Notes under the pieces: generated by a model | The model's database searches: none | Seen by the model: only the letters and a program-made list of their open reading frames with translations | What the model was told of the DNA's origin: nothing | Part shown: piece after piece, positions 1 through 9,050 of the stretch | Numbering within the stretch: the stretch's first letter is position 1 | Layout: every line of letters starts with the position of its first letter | Source of the DNA: Aquirufa aurantiipilula | Lineage (GTDB): Bacteria > Bacteroidota > Bacteroidia > Cytophagales > Spirosomataceae | NCBI RefSeq assembly: GCF_019923745.1 | Contig: NZ_JAANOG010000004.1 | Coordinates: 287,154 to 351,153 of the forward strand | Reading direction: 5' to 3' | DNA length: 64,000 nucleotides | Translations under genes and position numbers: made by a program

Positions 1-50
1 AGTATTGTTCCTGCTACTAATAGGCCAAGTATGGCTTGCTTGATTTTCAT
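1..50 (-). CDS. 5' end of a secreted or membrane protein, cut by the window edge
   Basis: Only the first 16 codons are visible. They start with ATG at 50-48 and read MKIKQAILGLLVAGTI: a short basic start followed by a hydrophobic stretch, like a signal peptide or membrane anchor. The ATG follows directly on the TAA stop of the SCO1-like gene, so the two are probably cotranscribed and perhaps translationally coupled. The product cannot be identified from this fragment. A role in respiration or copper handling would fit the neighbour but is only a guess. Confidence 0.6.
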   Translation of the reverse strand, partial: MKIKQAILGLLVAGTI

Positions 51-689
51 TTATTTTTCTTTCAATAATAGTTCTATGTCTTCCATCAAATGGTTGACTT
101 CTTGTTCTTTTGTCCCATCATATATACCCCGAACATGACGCTGTTTATCCACTAAAATAAAAGCCCCACTGTGAACAAATCCACCTGCCTCATTTTTGTC
201 CTCTTGGGCAGTAACCATGAAACTTTTTTGCCCCAGTTCGTAAATTTTGGATTTTTCGCCAGTGACCATATTCCATTTAGGAGATTTTACCTGTAATCTT
301 GCAGCATAAGCTTTCAAGATGTGCGGTTTGTCAAAGTCTGGGTCTATACTAAACGATAATAAGCCCAATTGGTTTTCATTAGCATAGCGTTCGTACAAGC
401 GCAACATCTGCGTTTTCATCTTAGGACAAATAGTAGGGCAGGAGGTGAAGAAAAAATCGGCCACGTAAATTTTTCCCTCATAATTCTTGTCACTAACCCA
501 AGAAGAATCCTGATTTAGAAATTGAAAGGATGGTATCTGGTGATAAACGGTGTCCACTTTTCCCCCTTTTACCACAGTATCTTTGTGCCCCAGAATAGGT
601 AAAGTTTTTTTCTCCTGACAAGCAGAAAATAGTAAGATAGAGAAGAATAAAAGTCTCCCCAACTTATTTTTTATATTGATTGGCGGCAT
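51..689 (-). CDS. SCO1/SenC/PrrC-family copper chaperone lipoprotein
   Basis: SCO proteins are membrane-anchored thioredoxin-fold proteins that deliver copper to the CuA site of cytochrome oxidase. The 212-residue product has a lipoprotein signal peptide ending at Cys24 (FSAC). The copper-binding motif TSCPTICP gives Cys84 and Cys88. The third copper ligand of the family, a histidine, is present in GGFVHSGA at about residue 173. Length is normal for a bacterial SCO protein. The start overlaps the upstream lipoprotein gene by 26 bp, and the next gene starts right after its stop, so this looks like an operon read leftwards. Assignment to the family is firm; the particular oxidase served is unknown because no oxidase genes are in view. 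Confidence 0.9.
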   Translation of the reverse strand: MPPINIKNKLGRLLFFSILLFSACQEKKTLPILGHKDTVVKGGKVDTVYHQIPSFQFLNQDSSWVSDKNYEGKIYVADFFFTSCPTICPKMKTQMLRLYERYANENQLGLLSFSIDPDFDKPHILKAYAARLQVKSPKWNMVTGEKSKIYELGQKSFMVTAQEDKNEAGGFVHSGAFILVDKQRHVRGIYDGTKEQEVNHLMEDIELLLKEK

Positions 690-1059
690 GTAAGGTGGAA
701 TCTGTAAGTGTTTCTACTGTCTTTAATTTTTTTAATTGCTCATGTAAGTAAGTGAGCTTCGCTTTGAATTCCATGTTGGACAATGAATCAATGGAAAATT
801 GGTGCATCCAATTCATCATTTCAGCATCAGCTTTATCCAAAGACTGAATTAGCTTTTTTACATGGACAGAATCAGGCCCTTTACTCAAGCTATCTAAACT
901 CGTTTTTAACTGAATTATTTGTTCAGTTTTTGGCATTAACTCATCATGTAAGTTCATGACTGAATCATTTAGTTCTTTTACTGCCACATCCTCAGATTGA
1001 CTACAAGATACTAAAGCTATACTTACAAGGAGAAAGTGGAATATTTTAAATGATTTCAT
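664..1059 (-). CDS. small helical lipoprotein of unknown function
   Basis: The 131-residue protein starts with a lipoprotein signal peptide whose lipobox ends at Cys19 (LVSC), so it should sit in a membrane facing the periplasm or surface. The rest is polar and helical, rich in Leu, Lys, Asp and Ser, with heptad-like spacing that suggests a coiled coil (for example around LMPKTEQIIQLKTSLDSL). Similar small proteins in Cytophagales are sometimes labelled viral A-type inclusion protein, which carries no functional meaning. It lies between recN (13 bp upstream) and the SCO1-like gene, whose start it overlaps. Function unknown; a link to copper or oxidase assembly is only suggested by position. 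Confidence 0.75.
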   Translation of the reverse strand: MKSFKIFHFLLVSIALVSCSQSEDVAVKELNDSVMNLHDELMPKTEQIIQLKTSLDSLSKGPDSVHVKKLIQSLDKADAEMMNWMHQFSIDSLSNMEFKAKLTYLHEQLKKLKTVETLTDSTLHAANQYKK

Positions 1060-1072
1060 ATTGGGTATTTAT

Positions 1073-2737
1073 CTATGATGCATTAGACTTCATTAGTTTG
1101 CGTACGTTTTCTTTCAAATCAACATAACCAGATTGTCCACCAATCATTTTAGCAATTTCATCAATTCTTTCTTCACCCACCAAGGTTTTTATACTAGAAA
1201 CAGTCTTTTCTCCTTCATGATTTTTGTATACAAACCAATGTGCTTGTCCAGTTACCGCTATCTGAGGTAAATGTGTGATGGCAATCAATTGATGATTTTG
1301 GCTCATTTGGGTTAACATTTGCCCCATTTTAATGGCAATTTCGCCCGATACACCCGTATCTATTTCATCTAAAATCAAAGTCGGCAAAGCTCTCTTTTGT
1401 GCTAATAAATGTTTGATAGAAAGCATCAAGCGACTTAATTCCCCTCCAGAGGCTATTTGCTTAAAGGGTTTGGGTGCCAAACCTTTGTTGGCAGAGAATA
1501 GTAATTGTATTTTATCTTGACCTGTTTTTGTCAATTTGGTGCTTTGCACTTCCCAGGCCAACTGTGCATTGGGCATTCCTAATTGTTGCAAGGATGCCAA
1601 AAGTACGGCTTCAATGGAATCCAAGGATTCTAACCGGCTTTTTTGTAGTAAAATTGCTTTTTCTTGAGTCAACTTTTCTGCTTCAATAAGAGCTAGATTT
1701 GCTTCCTCTAAGGCTTGGTCAACATGTTCAAATTGAGCCAATTCCTCTTCAAATTGATTCCTTAAATCAATCAAACCAAGTATGTCTTTCGTTTGATACT
1801 TTTGTAAAAGTCGGTTCAAAAGATCTAGCCTTTTTTGGCATTTTTCCAAGGCTATAGGATCCGACTGAAAAGATTCAGCTTCACTTTCTACTTCAGCAGA
1901 AAGATCTTTTAATTCAATCCAAAGCGATTGGATTCGTTGGTTCCATTGGTCAAAGGATTGACCCCATTTGGACAAACTCTGACTTAATTGCCTTGCTTGT
2001 CCTATTTGTTCCAAAGCTGAAGCTTCAGATAAACTTATGTAATTGGCTAATTGAGCCAATTTTTCCAAAATCTGTTCTGAATTTTGTAGTCTTTGTAATT
2101 GCTCACTTAATTGCTCATATTCTCCCTCTACTAACTGAGCCTTATCTAATTCATCCCATTGAAATTGTAAAAAATCGATGGCTTGATTCCCTTGTTTGGA
2201 TTTTTGCGCCAACTGTTCTTGATGCTGAAGTGCGATTTGAAACGCTTTGAATGCTTTTTCATATCCAACTTTTAGAACTTGATTTTGAGCAAAATCATCC
2301 ACCAGTTCTAAAGCAAAATCAGGATGTCCCATCCAGCCATTATCCTGTTGAGAATGAATATCCACCAATTCTTGGCCAATCCGCTTCATGCTTTCCAAGG
2401 TGACAGGTGTGTCATTGATGAAACTTCTAGATTTTCCTTGGGGGTTAATTTCCCTTCGGATTAAGCAAGGGTCTTCAAAATCAATATCCTCTTGTTGGAA
2501 TATGTCCTTCAAATGAGGATAAGCTGCTACGGAAAAAGTGCCTTCAATGACACATTTTTTTTGGTCGTCATACAAGCTTTTGATTTCTGCTCTTTGTCCT
2601 AATAGCAACGAAATGGCCCCCAATAGGATTGATTTTCCTGCTCCAGTTTCACCAGTTATCACAGTCAATCCTTCTGCCAGATGTAAATCTAGCTGGTCAA
2701 TCAATGCATAATTTTGAACCTCTAAGTGCCTAAGCAT
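1073..2737 (-). CDS. recN: DNA repair protein RecN
   Basis: RecN is an SMC-like ATPase that acts at DNA double-strand breaks during recombinational repair. The 554-residue protein has the split ABC ATPase layout: Walker A GETGAGKS at residues 29-36, a long coiled-coil arm through roughly residues 150-370, then the ABC signature SGGELSRLML and Walker B LILDEIDTGVSG near the C terminus. The D-loop and switch His region (IAITHLPQIA) follow. Length matches the family. ATG at 2737 is the natural start because the family begins MLxxLxIxNxALI. It is the first gene of a leftward run with two lipoprotein genes. No SOS-type palindrome was recognised upstream. Confidence 0.97.
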   Translation of the reverse strand: MLRHLEVQNYALIDQLDLHLAEGLTVITGETGAGKSILLGAISLLLGQRAEIKSLYDDQKKCVIEGTFSVAAYPHLKDIFQQEDIDFEDPCLIRREINPQGKSRSFINDTPVTLESMKRIGQELVDIHSQQDNGWMGHPDFALELVDDFAQNQVLKVGYEKAFKAFQIALQHQEQLAQKSKQGNQAIDFLQFQWDELDKAQLVEGEYEQLSEQLQRLQNSEQILEKLAQLANYISLSEASALEQIGQARQLSQSLSKWGQSFDQWNQRIQSLWIELKDLSAEVESEAESFQSDPIALEKCQKRLDLLNRLLQKYQTKDILGLIDLRNQFEEELAQFEHVDQALEEANLALIEAEKLTQEKAILLQKSRLESLDSIEAVLLASLQQLGMPNAQLAWEVQSTKLTKTGQDKIQLLFSANKGLAPKPFKQIASGGELSRLMLSIKHLLAQKRALPTLILDEIDTGVSGEIAIKMGQMLTQMSQNHQLIAITHLPQIAVTGQAHWFVYKNHEGEKTVSSIKTLVGEERIDEIAKMIGGQSGYVDLKENVRKLMKSNAS

Positions 2738-2834
2738 GTATCTGAAATAGAAGCTTAAATTTACGGAAAATTATTTGTTGAAATATTTATTTACTCGCTC
2801 TTAAAGCTTTTTAAATTAATTTATCAATAATTTG

Positions 2835-2842
2835 TACCTTTG
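2835..2842 (+). promoter_or_regulatory. -7 box of the sucD promoter
   Basis: TACCTTTG matches the Bacteroidota -7 consensus TAnnTTTG exactly and lies 38 bp before the sucD ATG, predicting a leader of about 33 nt. No clear TTTG -33 box is seen at the expected distance. Confidence 0.5.
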
Positions 2843-2880
2843 GAAAAATTTTTCGCCTTAGAATAATTAAACCAGACAAA

Positions 2881-3759
2881 ATGAGTGTTTTAGTAAATAA
2901 AAATTCCAAAATTATAGTTCAGGGTTTTACAGGTACGGAAGGAAGTTTTCATGCCGAGCAAATGATCGCTTATGGAACCAATGTAGTCGGTGGTGTTACT
3001 CCAGGAAAAGGAGGAGGAACGCATTTAGATCGTCCTATATTTAATACCGTAGCTGAAGCAGTAGCTAATGCTGGAGCTGATACATCCATTATTTTTGTGC
3101 CACCAGCATTTGCAGCTGATGCGATTATGGAAGCAGCTGATGCAGGAATTAAAGTGATTATTTGTATCACAGAAGGTATTCCAACCAAAGACATGATTGT
3201 GGCTAAGGAATATATTTCTACTAAAGAATGTCGTCTAATCGGACCGAACTGTCCAGGTGTAATGACTGCAGAAGAGTGTAAAGTTGGTATTATGCCAGGT
3301 TTTATCTTCCAAAAAGGTAAAGTGGGTATTGTTTCTAAATCAGGAACATTAACCTATGAAGCAGTAGATCAGTTGACTAAAGCTGGTTTAGGTCAAACGA
3401 CAGCCATTGGAATTGGAGGAGATCCTATTATCGGAACTACTACGAAAGAAGCGGTTGAATTATTAATGAATGATCCTGAAACAGAGGGTATCGTGATGAT
3501 TGGTGAGATTGGTGGTGGAATGGAAGCAGAAGCAGCTCGTTGGATTAAAGCAGACGGAAATAGAAAACCAGTGGTTGGTTTTATCGCAGGTCAAACTGCA
3601 CCAAAAGGTCGCCGTATGGGTCATGCGGGTGCGATCATTGGTGGTGCTGATGATACCGCAGAAGCAAAAATGAAAATCATGCAAGAATGTGGAATTCATG
3701 TCGTTTACTCTCCAGCTGATATTGGTGAAACGATGTTAAAAGCATTATCTGCTAAGTAA
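2881..3759 (+). CDS. sucD: succinate-CoA ligase (ADP-forming) subunit alpha
   Basis: This is the alpha subunit of succinyl-CoA synthetase, the TCA-cycle enzyme that converts succinyl-CoA plus ADP/GDP and phosphate to succinate and ATP/GTP. The 292-residue sequence shows the N-terminal CoA-binding Rossmann domain (VQGFTGTEG), the conserved IGPNCPGV segment, and the active-site histidine that is phosphorylated, in [13 protein letters not shown] (His248). Length is standard. The beta subunit gene sucC is not adjacent, as in other Bacteroidota where sucC and sucD are unlinked. A TAnnTTTG promoter box precedes it; the DUF4271 gene follows after 11 bp, so readthrough is likely. Confidence 0.97.
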   Translation: MSVLVNKNSKIIVQGFTGTEGSFHAEQMIAYGTNVVGGVTPGKGGGTHLDRPIFNTVAEAVANAGADTSIIFVPPAFAADAIMEAADAGIKVIICITEGIPTKDMIVAKEYISTKECRLIGPNCPGVMTAEECKVGIMPGFIFQKGKVGIVSKSGTLTYEAVDQLTKAGLGQTTAIGIGGDPIIGTTTKEAVELLMNDPETEGIVMIGEIGGGMEAEAARWIKADGNRKPVVGFIAGQTAPKGRRMGHAGAIIGGADDTAEAKMKIMQECGIHVVYSPADIGETMLKALSAK

Positions 3760-3770
3760 AATACTAAAGG

Positions 3771-4958
3771 ATGATTCCTTTTATCAAAAAATCTGCTTCA
3801 TTCCACGCACTCGTGCTACGATGGAGCAGATTTTTTTTATGGGCATTTCTATTCACAACTTCGGCACAAGCGGCTGTTTGGAAGCCTTTGCATTCCATTG
3901 AAAAAGAATGGTTGGTATATCAATCATCTTGGAATAGCTTTCTACCCTACATCCCAAGTCAGCATTATGCCTACCATTCAAAATCCATTCAACTGAGTAA
4001 TCGGGAATATTATCAAGCCTATCTGACGATCAAACCCAAGGAAACCTATCATTTATTCATTGATGGTGCCTTTCAGCGTAAATTGGAGAAAGGGGAGTTG
4101 ATTCGGTTTTCTTTAGATAGTTTACTTAAAGAACATCACAAAGAACAAGTAATTGCCACTTTTTATAGCAGTACCTTAGAAGGACTACCTGGAGAGTTAA
4201 GTATTGATAAAAAATTCGATCAAGTGATTGCGCAAAACCGAGAAGTCCAATTGTTTCTTAATCGTGCTTCTGGTGTGTACACGCATTTTTTCACGTTGGG
4301 ATTTTTAGCGATTTTGGCGTTTCTAGGTTTACTTTTTGCAGGATTCAATCGCTATTTTCAAGTTTATTTCCGCTTCAGTGATTGGGTCAATTGGGAAAGT
4401 AAAGAAAATGCGATCGTAAAAAGCCCTTTTTCCTTGGCCAATTTATATGTCCTTTTTATTTTAAGCTTTTTGATTGCATTAATGGCATTTTATAATGGAA
4501 TTACCTACCGTTCTGGAGATGCTTTTTTTGTCAATGAAGAAAACTATAGCACCCTAATGCCCTCCCTGTGGTTTATATTTTCCAGAACTTTGTTGGCCTA
4601 CCTGATTTTTATTATACAATATTTTATATTTCAACTTTTCGCCAATTTATTTAAACTAAAATCAGTTGCCAATTTACATTTCTTTAAGTCCATTCAAGCT
4701 AATATTCAATTCTTTATCCTTGTTTTCATTAGCATAGGCTTGTATGCAGTATATCGGGGACCAGCCTATTCCATCGACTTAGAAATAGTTTCTTATTTAT
4801 TGAATGCATATGTCATAATTCGTTTTGTGTATTTTACTCAAGTTTTCAATAAGGTTCTATCAGTCAATAGGTTATCACTTTATGCTTATTTAATTATTAC
4901 AGAAGCCATCGTCATTTTATTTGGAATTCGAGAATTGATATTTCCACAATACACCTAG
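3771..4958 (+). CDS. DUF4271 domain multi-span membrane protein
   Basis: The 395-residue protein has an N-terminal signal peptide or anchor (residues 17-35), a soluble region of about 130 residues with alternating aromatic residues, then a C-terminal half with about six to seven predicted membrane spans, starting near residue 170 (FFTLGFLAILAFLGLLFAGF). This layout and the position directly before a hemD-like gene are those of DUF4271 proteins, which are typical of Bacteroidota and usually sit next to uroporphyrinogen-III synthase. Biochemical function is unknown. The link to haem synthesis rests only on conserved neighbourhood. It is 11 bp after sucD. Confidence 0.8.
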   Translation: MIPFIKKSASFHALVLRWSRFFLWAFLFTTSAQAAVWKPLHSIEKEWLVYQSSWNSFLPYIPSQHYAYHSKSIQLSNREYYQAYLTIKPKETYHLFIDGAFQRKLEKGELIRFSLDSLLKEHHKEQVIATFYSSTLEGLPGELSIDKKFDQVIAQNREVQLFLNRASGVYTHFFTLGFLAILAFLGLLFAGFNRYFQVYFRFSDWVNWESKENAIVKSPFSLANLYVLFILSFLIALMAFYNGITYRSGDAFFVNEENYSTLMPSLWFIFSRTLLAYLIFIIQYFIFQLFANLFKLKSVANLHFFKSIQANIQFFILVFISIGLYAVYRGPAYSIDLEIVSYLLNAYVIIRFVYFTQVFNKVLSVNRLSLYAYLIITEAIVILFGIRELIFPQYT

Positions 4959-4991
4959 ACTTAAGAGAGTGATTTTCAAGATTTTTTTTTG

Positions 4992-4999
4992 TATATTTG
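4992..4999 (+). promoter_or_regulatory. -7 box of the hemD promoter
   Basis: TATATTTG matches TAnnTTTG exactly, 50 bp before the hemD start, and is preceded by a T-run. It suggests hemD has its own promoter besides readthrough from the DUF4271 gene. Confidence 0.45.
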
Positions 5000-5049
5000 C
5001 CACATAAAGTTGACTTCTCTAGATTATCGAGTTAATACAAATTTGATTT

Positions 5050-5838
5050 ATGAGTGAAATAGCTAACGTTGCTACCCCGGACATCAAGCGGTTAAAAAAA
5101 GTTAAAAGTATTTTAGTTACTCAAGCAGCACCTACTGATGCTAAGTCTCCTTATTTTGAGATTGAAAAAAAATATGGTGTCAAAGTGGATTTCCGTCCAT
5201 TCATTGAGGTGCGCGGAATCGCTTTCAAAGATTTCAGAAAGCAGAAGATTAATATTTTGGAGCATACGGCCATCATCTTTACTAGCCGTAATGCCATAGA
5301 TCATTTCTTCCGTATTTGTAAGGAAGCCAAGATTGAGGTGCCTTCCGATATGAAATACTTCTGTATTACAGAGCAAACAGCCAATTACCTACAGAAATAC
5401 ATTGTTATCCGTAAACGTAAAGTGTTTACTGGAACTAAGACAGCGTTGGATTTATTGGAAATAATCAAAAAGCATAAATCAGAGAAGTTTTTATTCCCTT
5501 GCTCAAATAAACGTCAAAAGGATTTGCCAGATTATATGGGAACGAATGATTTTCAATTGACAGAGGCTGTGATGTATGAAACGGTTTCCGCTGATTTGTC
5601 TGATTTGGAAGAAGTATTTTATGATGTGCTAGCATTTTTTAGTCCATCTGGAATCACTTCATTATTTGAGAATTTTCCTGATTTCAAGCAAAATAATACG
5701 CGAATAGCCGCATTTGGCTCTACTACAGCTCAGGCTGTAACGGATGCGGGTTTATTATTAGATATACAAGCCCCGATGCCTAATGCGCCATCCATGACAG
5801 GAGCTTTGGAACATTACATCAAGCAAGCAAATGCTTAA
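5050..5838 (+). CDS. hemD: uroporphyrinogen-III synthase
   Basis: HemD closes and rearranges hydroxymethylbilane to uroporphyrinogen III, the branch point of haem and sirohaem synthesis. The 262-residue protein has the two-lobed HemD layout: KSILVTQAAPT at the N terminus, the first lobe with AIIFTSRNAIDHFFR, and the second with YDVLAFFSPSGITSLFENF followed by RIAAFGSTTAQAVTDAG, the conserved C-terminal signature. HemD sequences diverge strongly and have no invariant catalytic residue, so the call rests on these segments and on the DUF4271 neighbour. hemC lies elsewhere in this window (27207-28133), so the haem genes are scattered. A strong terminator follows within 5 bp. Confidence 0.9.
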   Translation: MSEIANVATPDIKRLKKVKSILVTQAAPTDAKSPYFEIEKKYGVKVDFRPFIEVRGIAFKDFRKQKINILEHTAIIFTSRNAIDHFFRICKEAKIEVPSDMKYFCITEQTANYLQKYIVIRKRKVFTGTKTALDLLEIIKKHKSEKFLFPCSNKRQKDLPDYMGTNDFQLTEAVMYETVSADLSDLEEVFYDVLAFFSPSGITSLFENFPDFKQNNTRIAAFGSTTAQAVTDAGLLLDIQAPMPNAPSMTGALEHYIKQANA

Positions 5839-5841
5839 ATC

Positions 5842-5867
5842 AAAAAGCCCCGGTTCGGGGCTTTTTT
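5842..5867 (+). terminator. rho-independent terminator after hemD
   Basis: An 11-bp perfect stem (AAAAAGCCCCG at 5842-5852 with CGGGGCTTTTT at 5856-5866) closes a GTT loop and runs into a T-tract. It starts just after the hemD stop codon, and its A-rich foot could let it work in both directions. Confidence 0.9.
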
Positions 5868-5951
5868 GTTAATATATGTCATGGAGTTTTCTCGTTTGAA
5901 AATAATGCTTATTTTTAGCCATCAAATCGCCTAACAAGCTAAAAATTGAAC

Positions 5952-6950
5952 ATGCGCTTCAACAAGCAACTAGTCTTACCCTCATGGATTTTTGTGTGCT
6001 TTGGCATTGGGCTGCTATTTTGGAGTCCAACCATGTTGGCACAACAAGATCCAGGTTTAAGCATGTTCCAACTCAATGCGATCAATCAAAATCCAGCTAA
6101 TTCAGGATTAAGGGGCGCGTCCTTTGCCCAATTGCATTATCGAAATCAATGGACTCAGTATGAGGCAAGCGTAGAAGGACCAGGAAATCTAGGAACTCAA
6201 CTGCTGAGTGTTTCTCTGCCATTTAGTAAATTAAATTTAGGAGTAGGATTGTTGGTTATGTCCGATAAGACCCCGTCTGGGGTGGGACAAAATTCCATGA
6301 AAATACAGTTGGCCTATCATTATACTGTAGGAGAAGCTATTTTATCTGTTGGTTTACGAGGCGGATTACAAGGAAAATCATTTGATGGTCGTGCCTATCG
6401 TATACGAGATGAGAATGATCCTATAGCTAGTCAGTTATCCGGTAAAGTAATTAGTCAAAATCAATTTGACCTTGGTTTAGGTATGCTTTATTCCAAAGAT
6501 AATTGGCAAATAGGTTTTTCTGCCGATCACCTGACTTCTCCTACATTCACCATGGATACGCCACAAGGTAATATGCCCATTAATCTCGTGGCTGCTTTAC
6601 ACGGTTCGGCTGAAATCGCATTATCTGAGAATTTGGCTGCTATGCCATTCGCTCAAGTACGATATTATTCAGGAAACATTTTGCCAGAGGCAGGAAGTAG
6701 ATTTGGGTACAAAGATTTATTTTGGATAGGAGGGTCTTTCCGCTTAAATGATGCCGCAATAGGTATGGCGGGACTTTCCTTATTGCAACAAAGATTGGAT
6801 ATTGGTTATTCATTGGACGTGTCCATGGTGCAAGCAGCGGTTAAAGCACCTTTGACGCATGAGATATTTGTTCGCTTTCAATTACCTTCATTTCAATCCA
6901 ATGGAATTAAGGGACTTCCAGTAAGAACACCTAGGTTTAAGATTTTATAG
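5952..6950 (+). CDS. porP: PorP/SprF-family type IX secretion membrane protein
   Basis: PorP/SprF proteins are 14-stranded outer-membrane barrels of the T9SS that help attach cargo and adhesins. After a signal peptide (ending near ...MLAQQ) the mature protein opens with QDPGLSMFQLNAINQNPANSG, the family hallmark of a short phe/asn-rich segment followed by NPA.sG. The rest is alternating beta strands with glycine turns. The protein is about 332 residues. I chose ATG at 5952; a TTG two codons earlier (5946) is possible but less likely. It is directly upstream of gldKLMN in the classic porP-porK-porL-porM-porN order. Which adhesin or cargo it serves is unknown. Confidence 0.92.
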   Translation: MRFNKQLVLPSWIFVCFGIGLLFWSPTMLAQQDPGLSMFQLNAINQNPANSGLRGASFAQLHYRNQWTQYEASVEGPGNLGTQLLSVSLPFSKLNLGVGLLVMSDKTPSGVGQNSMKIQLAYHYTVGEAILSVGLRGGLQGKSFDGRAYRIRDENDPIASQLSGKVISQNQFDLGLGMLYSKDNWQIGFSADHLTSPTFTMDTPQGNMPINLVAALHGSAEIALSENLAAMPFAQVRYYSGNILPEAGSRFGYKDLFWIGGSFRLNDAAIGMAGLSLLQQRLDIGYSLDVSMVQAAVKAPLTHEIFVRFQLPSFQSNGIKGLPVRTPRFKIL

Positions 6951-6977
6951 GATTTCAGTTTAAGGCATAAAATTTTG

Positions 6978-6985
6978 TACTTTTG
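6978..6985 (+). promoter_or_regulatory. -7 box upstream of gldK
   Basis: TACTTTTG matches TAnnTTTG in the 160-bp gap between porP and gldK, about 125 bp before the gldK start. It would give a leader of roughly 120 nt for gldKLMN. A 7-bp inverted repeat (ATTTCAG 6952-6958, CTGAAAT 6986-6992) flanks it. Confidence 0.4.
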
Positions 6986-7110
6986 CTGAAATATTCCTAG
7001 AAAATGCTTTAAATTTGAGGAATTTGAATGAGTGTGGGTAGGGTATATGTGTGTAAAAACAATTTTTTAAACCCTGTTACGTTAACAAACAGTAATTTTA
7101 ATTTGCTTCT

Positions 7111-8223
7111 ATGAATTTTCAATTTGTTGAAAAGAGATTAATAGTAGGACTTTCGATTTTGGCAATGGCTGTCGTTTTGAACAGTTGTGGTTCCAAAAAC
7201 TCAGGTGGTTCTAAGACGCTAAGTAGTAAGAAGGGCTCTTCGGGAAAAGGAATTTTAGGAATTGGCAAAGCTAATAAAGAAGTTCCTGGAGTTCAGAATG
7301 GAGAGATTGTTGCTACAACACGTAAGGGGTGGTCACAACCTACACCTTATGGTATGGTATTGGTTCCATCAGGGAGTTATATGATGGGGCAAGCCGATGA
7401 AGAAGTTTCACATGCAGGAGTAAACTTTAACAAACGTGTTACTGTTGCTGCTTTTTACATGGATGATACGGAAATCACCAACCATGAGTACCGCCAATTT
7501 ACCTATGCTTTATTAAAAGATTCGGTTTCTGTTTTAGGAGAAGATAAAATCATGTCGGAATATTATCCGGACACAACGGTTTGGAAGCGTGATTTTACTT
7601 ACCATAACGGTGATCCGATGACCGAATATTATTTTTCTAGTCCAGCTTTTGATCAATATCCTGTGGTCGGTGTTAGCTGGGTAGCTTCCAAGTATTTTTG
7701 TTTGTGGAGAAGTAAGTTGATGAATGATTATCGTAGAAAACAAGGTCAATTTATTTTACCTCGCTTTGAGCTTCCATCTGAATCTGAATGGGAGTGGGCA
7801 GCACGTGGGGGAAGAGCTTCAGCTAAATACCCTTGGGGTAATCCATACATTTCCAATGCCAAAGGTTGTTTATTAGCCAACTTTAAACCTCATCGTGGTA
7901 ACTATGATGCAGATGGTTATTCATATACTGCTCCAGCCAATGCCTATGATCCTAATGATTTTGGTTTATACAACATGGCAGGTAATGTAGCAGAATGGTG
8001 TGAAGATGCCTATGCAGATAATGCTGTAGCTGTCACATGGGATTTAAATACAGTTAATAAAGATGCAGATGAGCCGAGAAAAGTAACTCGTGGTGGTTCA
8101 TGGAAAGATATTGCCTATTATCTTGAAACTGGTACAAGAGCTTACGAATTGGAACAAAACAAACGTTCATATATTGGGTTTAGATGTATGATGCGCTATT
8201 TGGGACGTCCTAAACAAAATTAA
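7111..8223 (+). CDS. gldK: T9SS ring lipoprotein GldK/PorK
   Basis: GldK/PorK is the outer-membrane lipoprotein that with GldN/PorN forms the large periplasmic T9SS ring. The 370-residue protein has a lipoprotein signal peptide ending at Cys26 (LNSC) followed by a Ser/Gly/Lys-rich linker. Residues about 80-365 are a formylglycine-generating-enzyme-like (sulfatase-modifying factor) fold: GMVLVPSGSYMMGQ, PVVGVSWVASKYFC, LPSESEWEWAARGG, AGNVAEWCEDAY, TRGGSW and IGFRCMM. In GldK this fold is structural rather than catalytic. It is the first of four closely spaced genes (gldL 41 bp downstream). Identification is supported by both sequence and gene order. Confidence 0.95.
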   Translation: MNFQFVEKRLIVGLSILAMAVVLNSCGSKNSGGSKTLSSKKGSSGKGILGIGKANKEVPGVQNGEIVATTRKGWSQPTPYGMVLVPSGSYMMGQADEEVSHAGVNFNKRVTVAAFYMDDTEITNHEYRQFTYALLKDSVSVLGEDKIMSEYYPDTTVWKRDFTYHNGDPMTEYYFSSPAFDQYPVVGVSWVASKYFCLWRSKLMNDYRRKQGQFILPRFELPSESEWEWAARGGRASAKYPWGNPYISNAKGCLLANFKPHRGNYDADGYSYTAPANAYDPNDFGLYNMAGNVAEWCEDAYADNAVAVTWDLNTVNKDADEPRKVTRGGSWKDIAYYLETGTRAYELEQNKRSYIGFRCMMRYLGRPKQN

Positions 8224-8264
8224 ATTTTACTCTTTTTCTAAAATTATATTACATTCTTTTTAAC

Positions 8265-9017
8265 ATGGAAAAATCAATCAATGTCATCGCTAGTTTTGGT
8301 GCGGCAGTAGTAATTGTAGGAGCCTTATTTAAAATTGTCCACTGGGATGGAGCCAACGAAATGTTGATGGTTGGTATGTTCACCGAAGCGGCAATTTTTA
8401 TTTTGTTTGGGGTTTTGTACTTACAGGCAAAGCCAGAAAAATCGTACGATTGGGAAAAGGTTTATCCAGAGTTAGTAGGTGGTGCTCCTGTAGCAAGACC
8501 CACTTCAACTGGTGGTGTTGATGCGCTAGCTAGCTTGAAAGGTTTGGGTCCTGAGGTGGTAGAGGGATTGACTAAGAGTTTGAAAGGTTTAACCGAAACG
8601 GCGAATAGCTTACAAGATATTTCTAAGGCAACAGTAGCCACACAAGATTTTGTGAAGGCATTGTCTTCATCATCTGAGTCATTAGGTACATTAAATAAAT
8701 CTGTATCAGAAGCAGCCAATTCATTAGGTGCTATTTCCGTTTCTTCTGTTGAAGCAGCTAAATATGCACAGCAATATGCGAAAGCAGGTGATCAATTATC
8801 TACATTGAACACAATATATGAAACTGAGATCCAAGAAGCTACTAAGCACTTGAAAGCCATCAACAGTTACTATGGTAATGTTAATTTAACCGTTGAACAA
8901 ATGGCTGCTACTCAAAAAGATGCAGAGTTGTTCAAAACGGAATTAGCTAAATTGAATGCTAATATTCAATCATTGAACCAAGTATATGGTAGTATGTTAA
9001 CAGCTATGAAAGGCTAA
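8265..9017 (+). CDS. gldL: T9SS/gliding motor protein GldL
   Basis: GldL is the inner-membrane stator-like subunit that with GldM converts proton-motive force into rotation, driving gliding and T9SS secretion. The 250-residue protein has two N-terminal membrane spans (about residues 5-23 and 33-52) and a long cytoplasmic helical tail. Lys23 (ALFKIVHW) and Glu41 (FTEAAIF) fall at the conserved charged intramembrane positions of the family, the Glu being a candidate proton carrier. The tail has many Ser/Ala-rich heptads, consistent with a coiled coil. It sits between gldK (41 bp) and gldM (33 bp). Confidence 0.95.
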   Translation: MEKSINVIASFGAAVVIVGALFKIVHWDGANEMLMVGMFTEAAIFILFGVLYLQAKPEKSYDWEKVYPELVGGAPVARPTSTGGVDALASLKGLGPEVVEGLTKSLKGLTETANSLQDISKATVATQDFVKALSSSSESLGTLNKSVSEAANSLGAISVSSVEAAKYAQQYAKAGDQLSTLNTIYETEIQEATKHLKAINSYYGNVNLTVEQMAATQKDAELFKTELAKLNANIQSLNQVYGSMLTAMKG

Positions 9018-9050
9018 TTTTTTCCACTTTAGCTTTGATCTCATAAGTAT

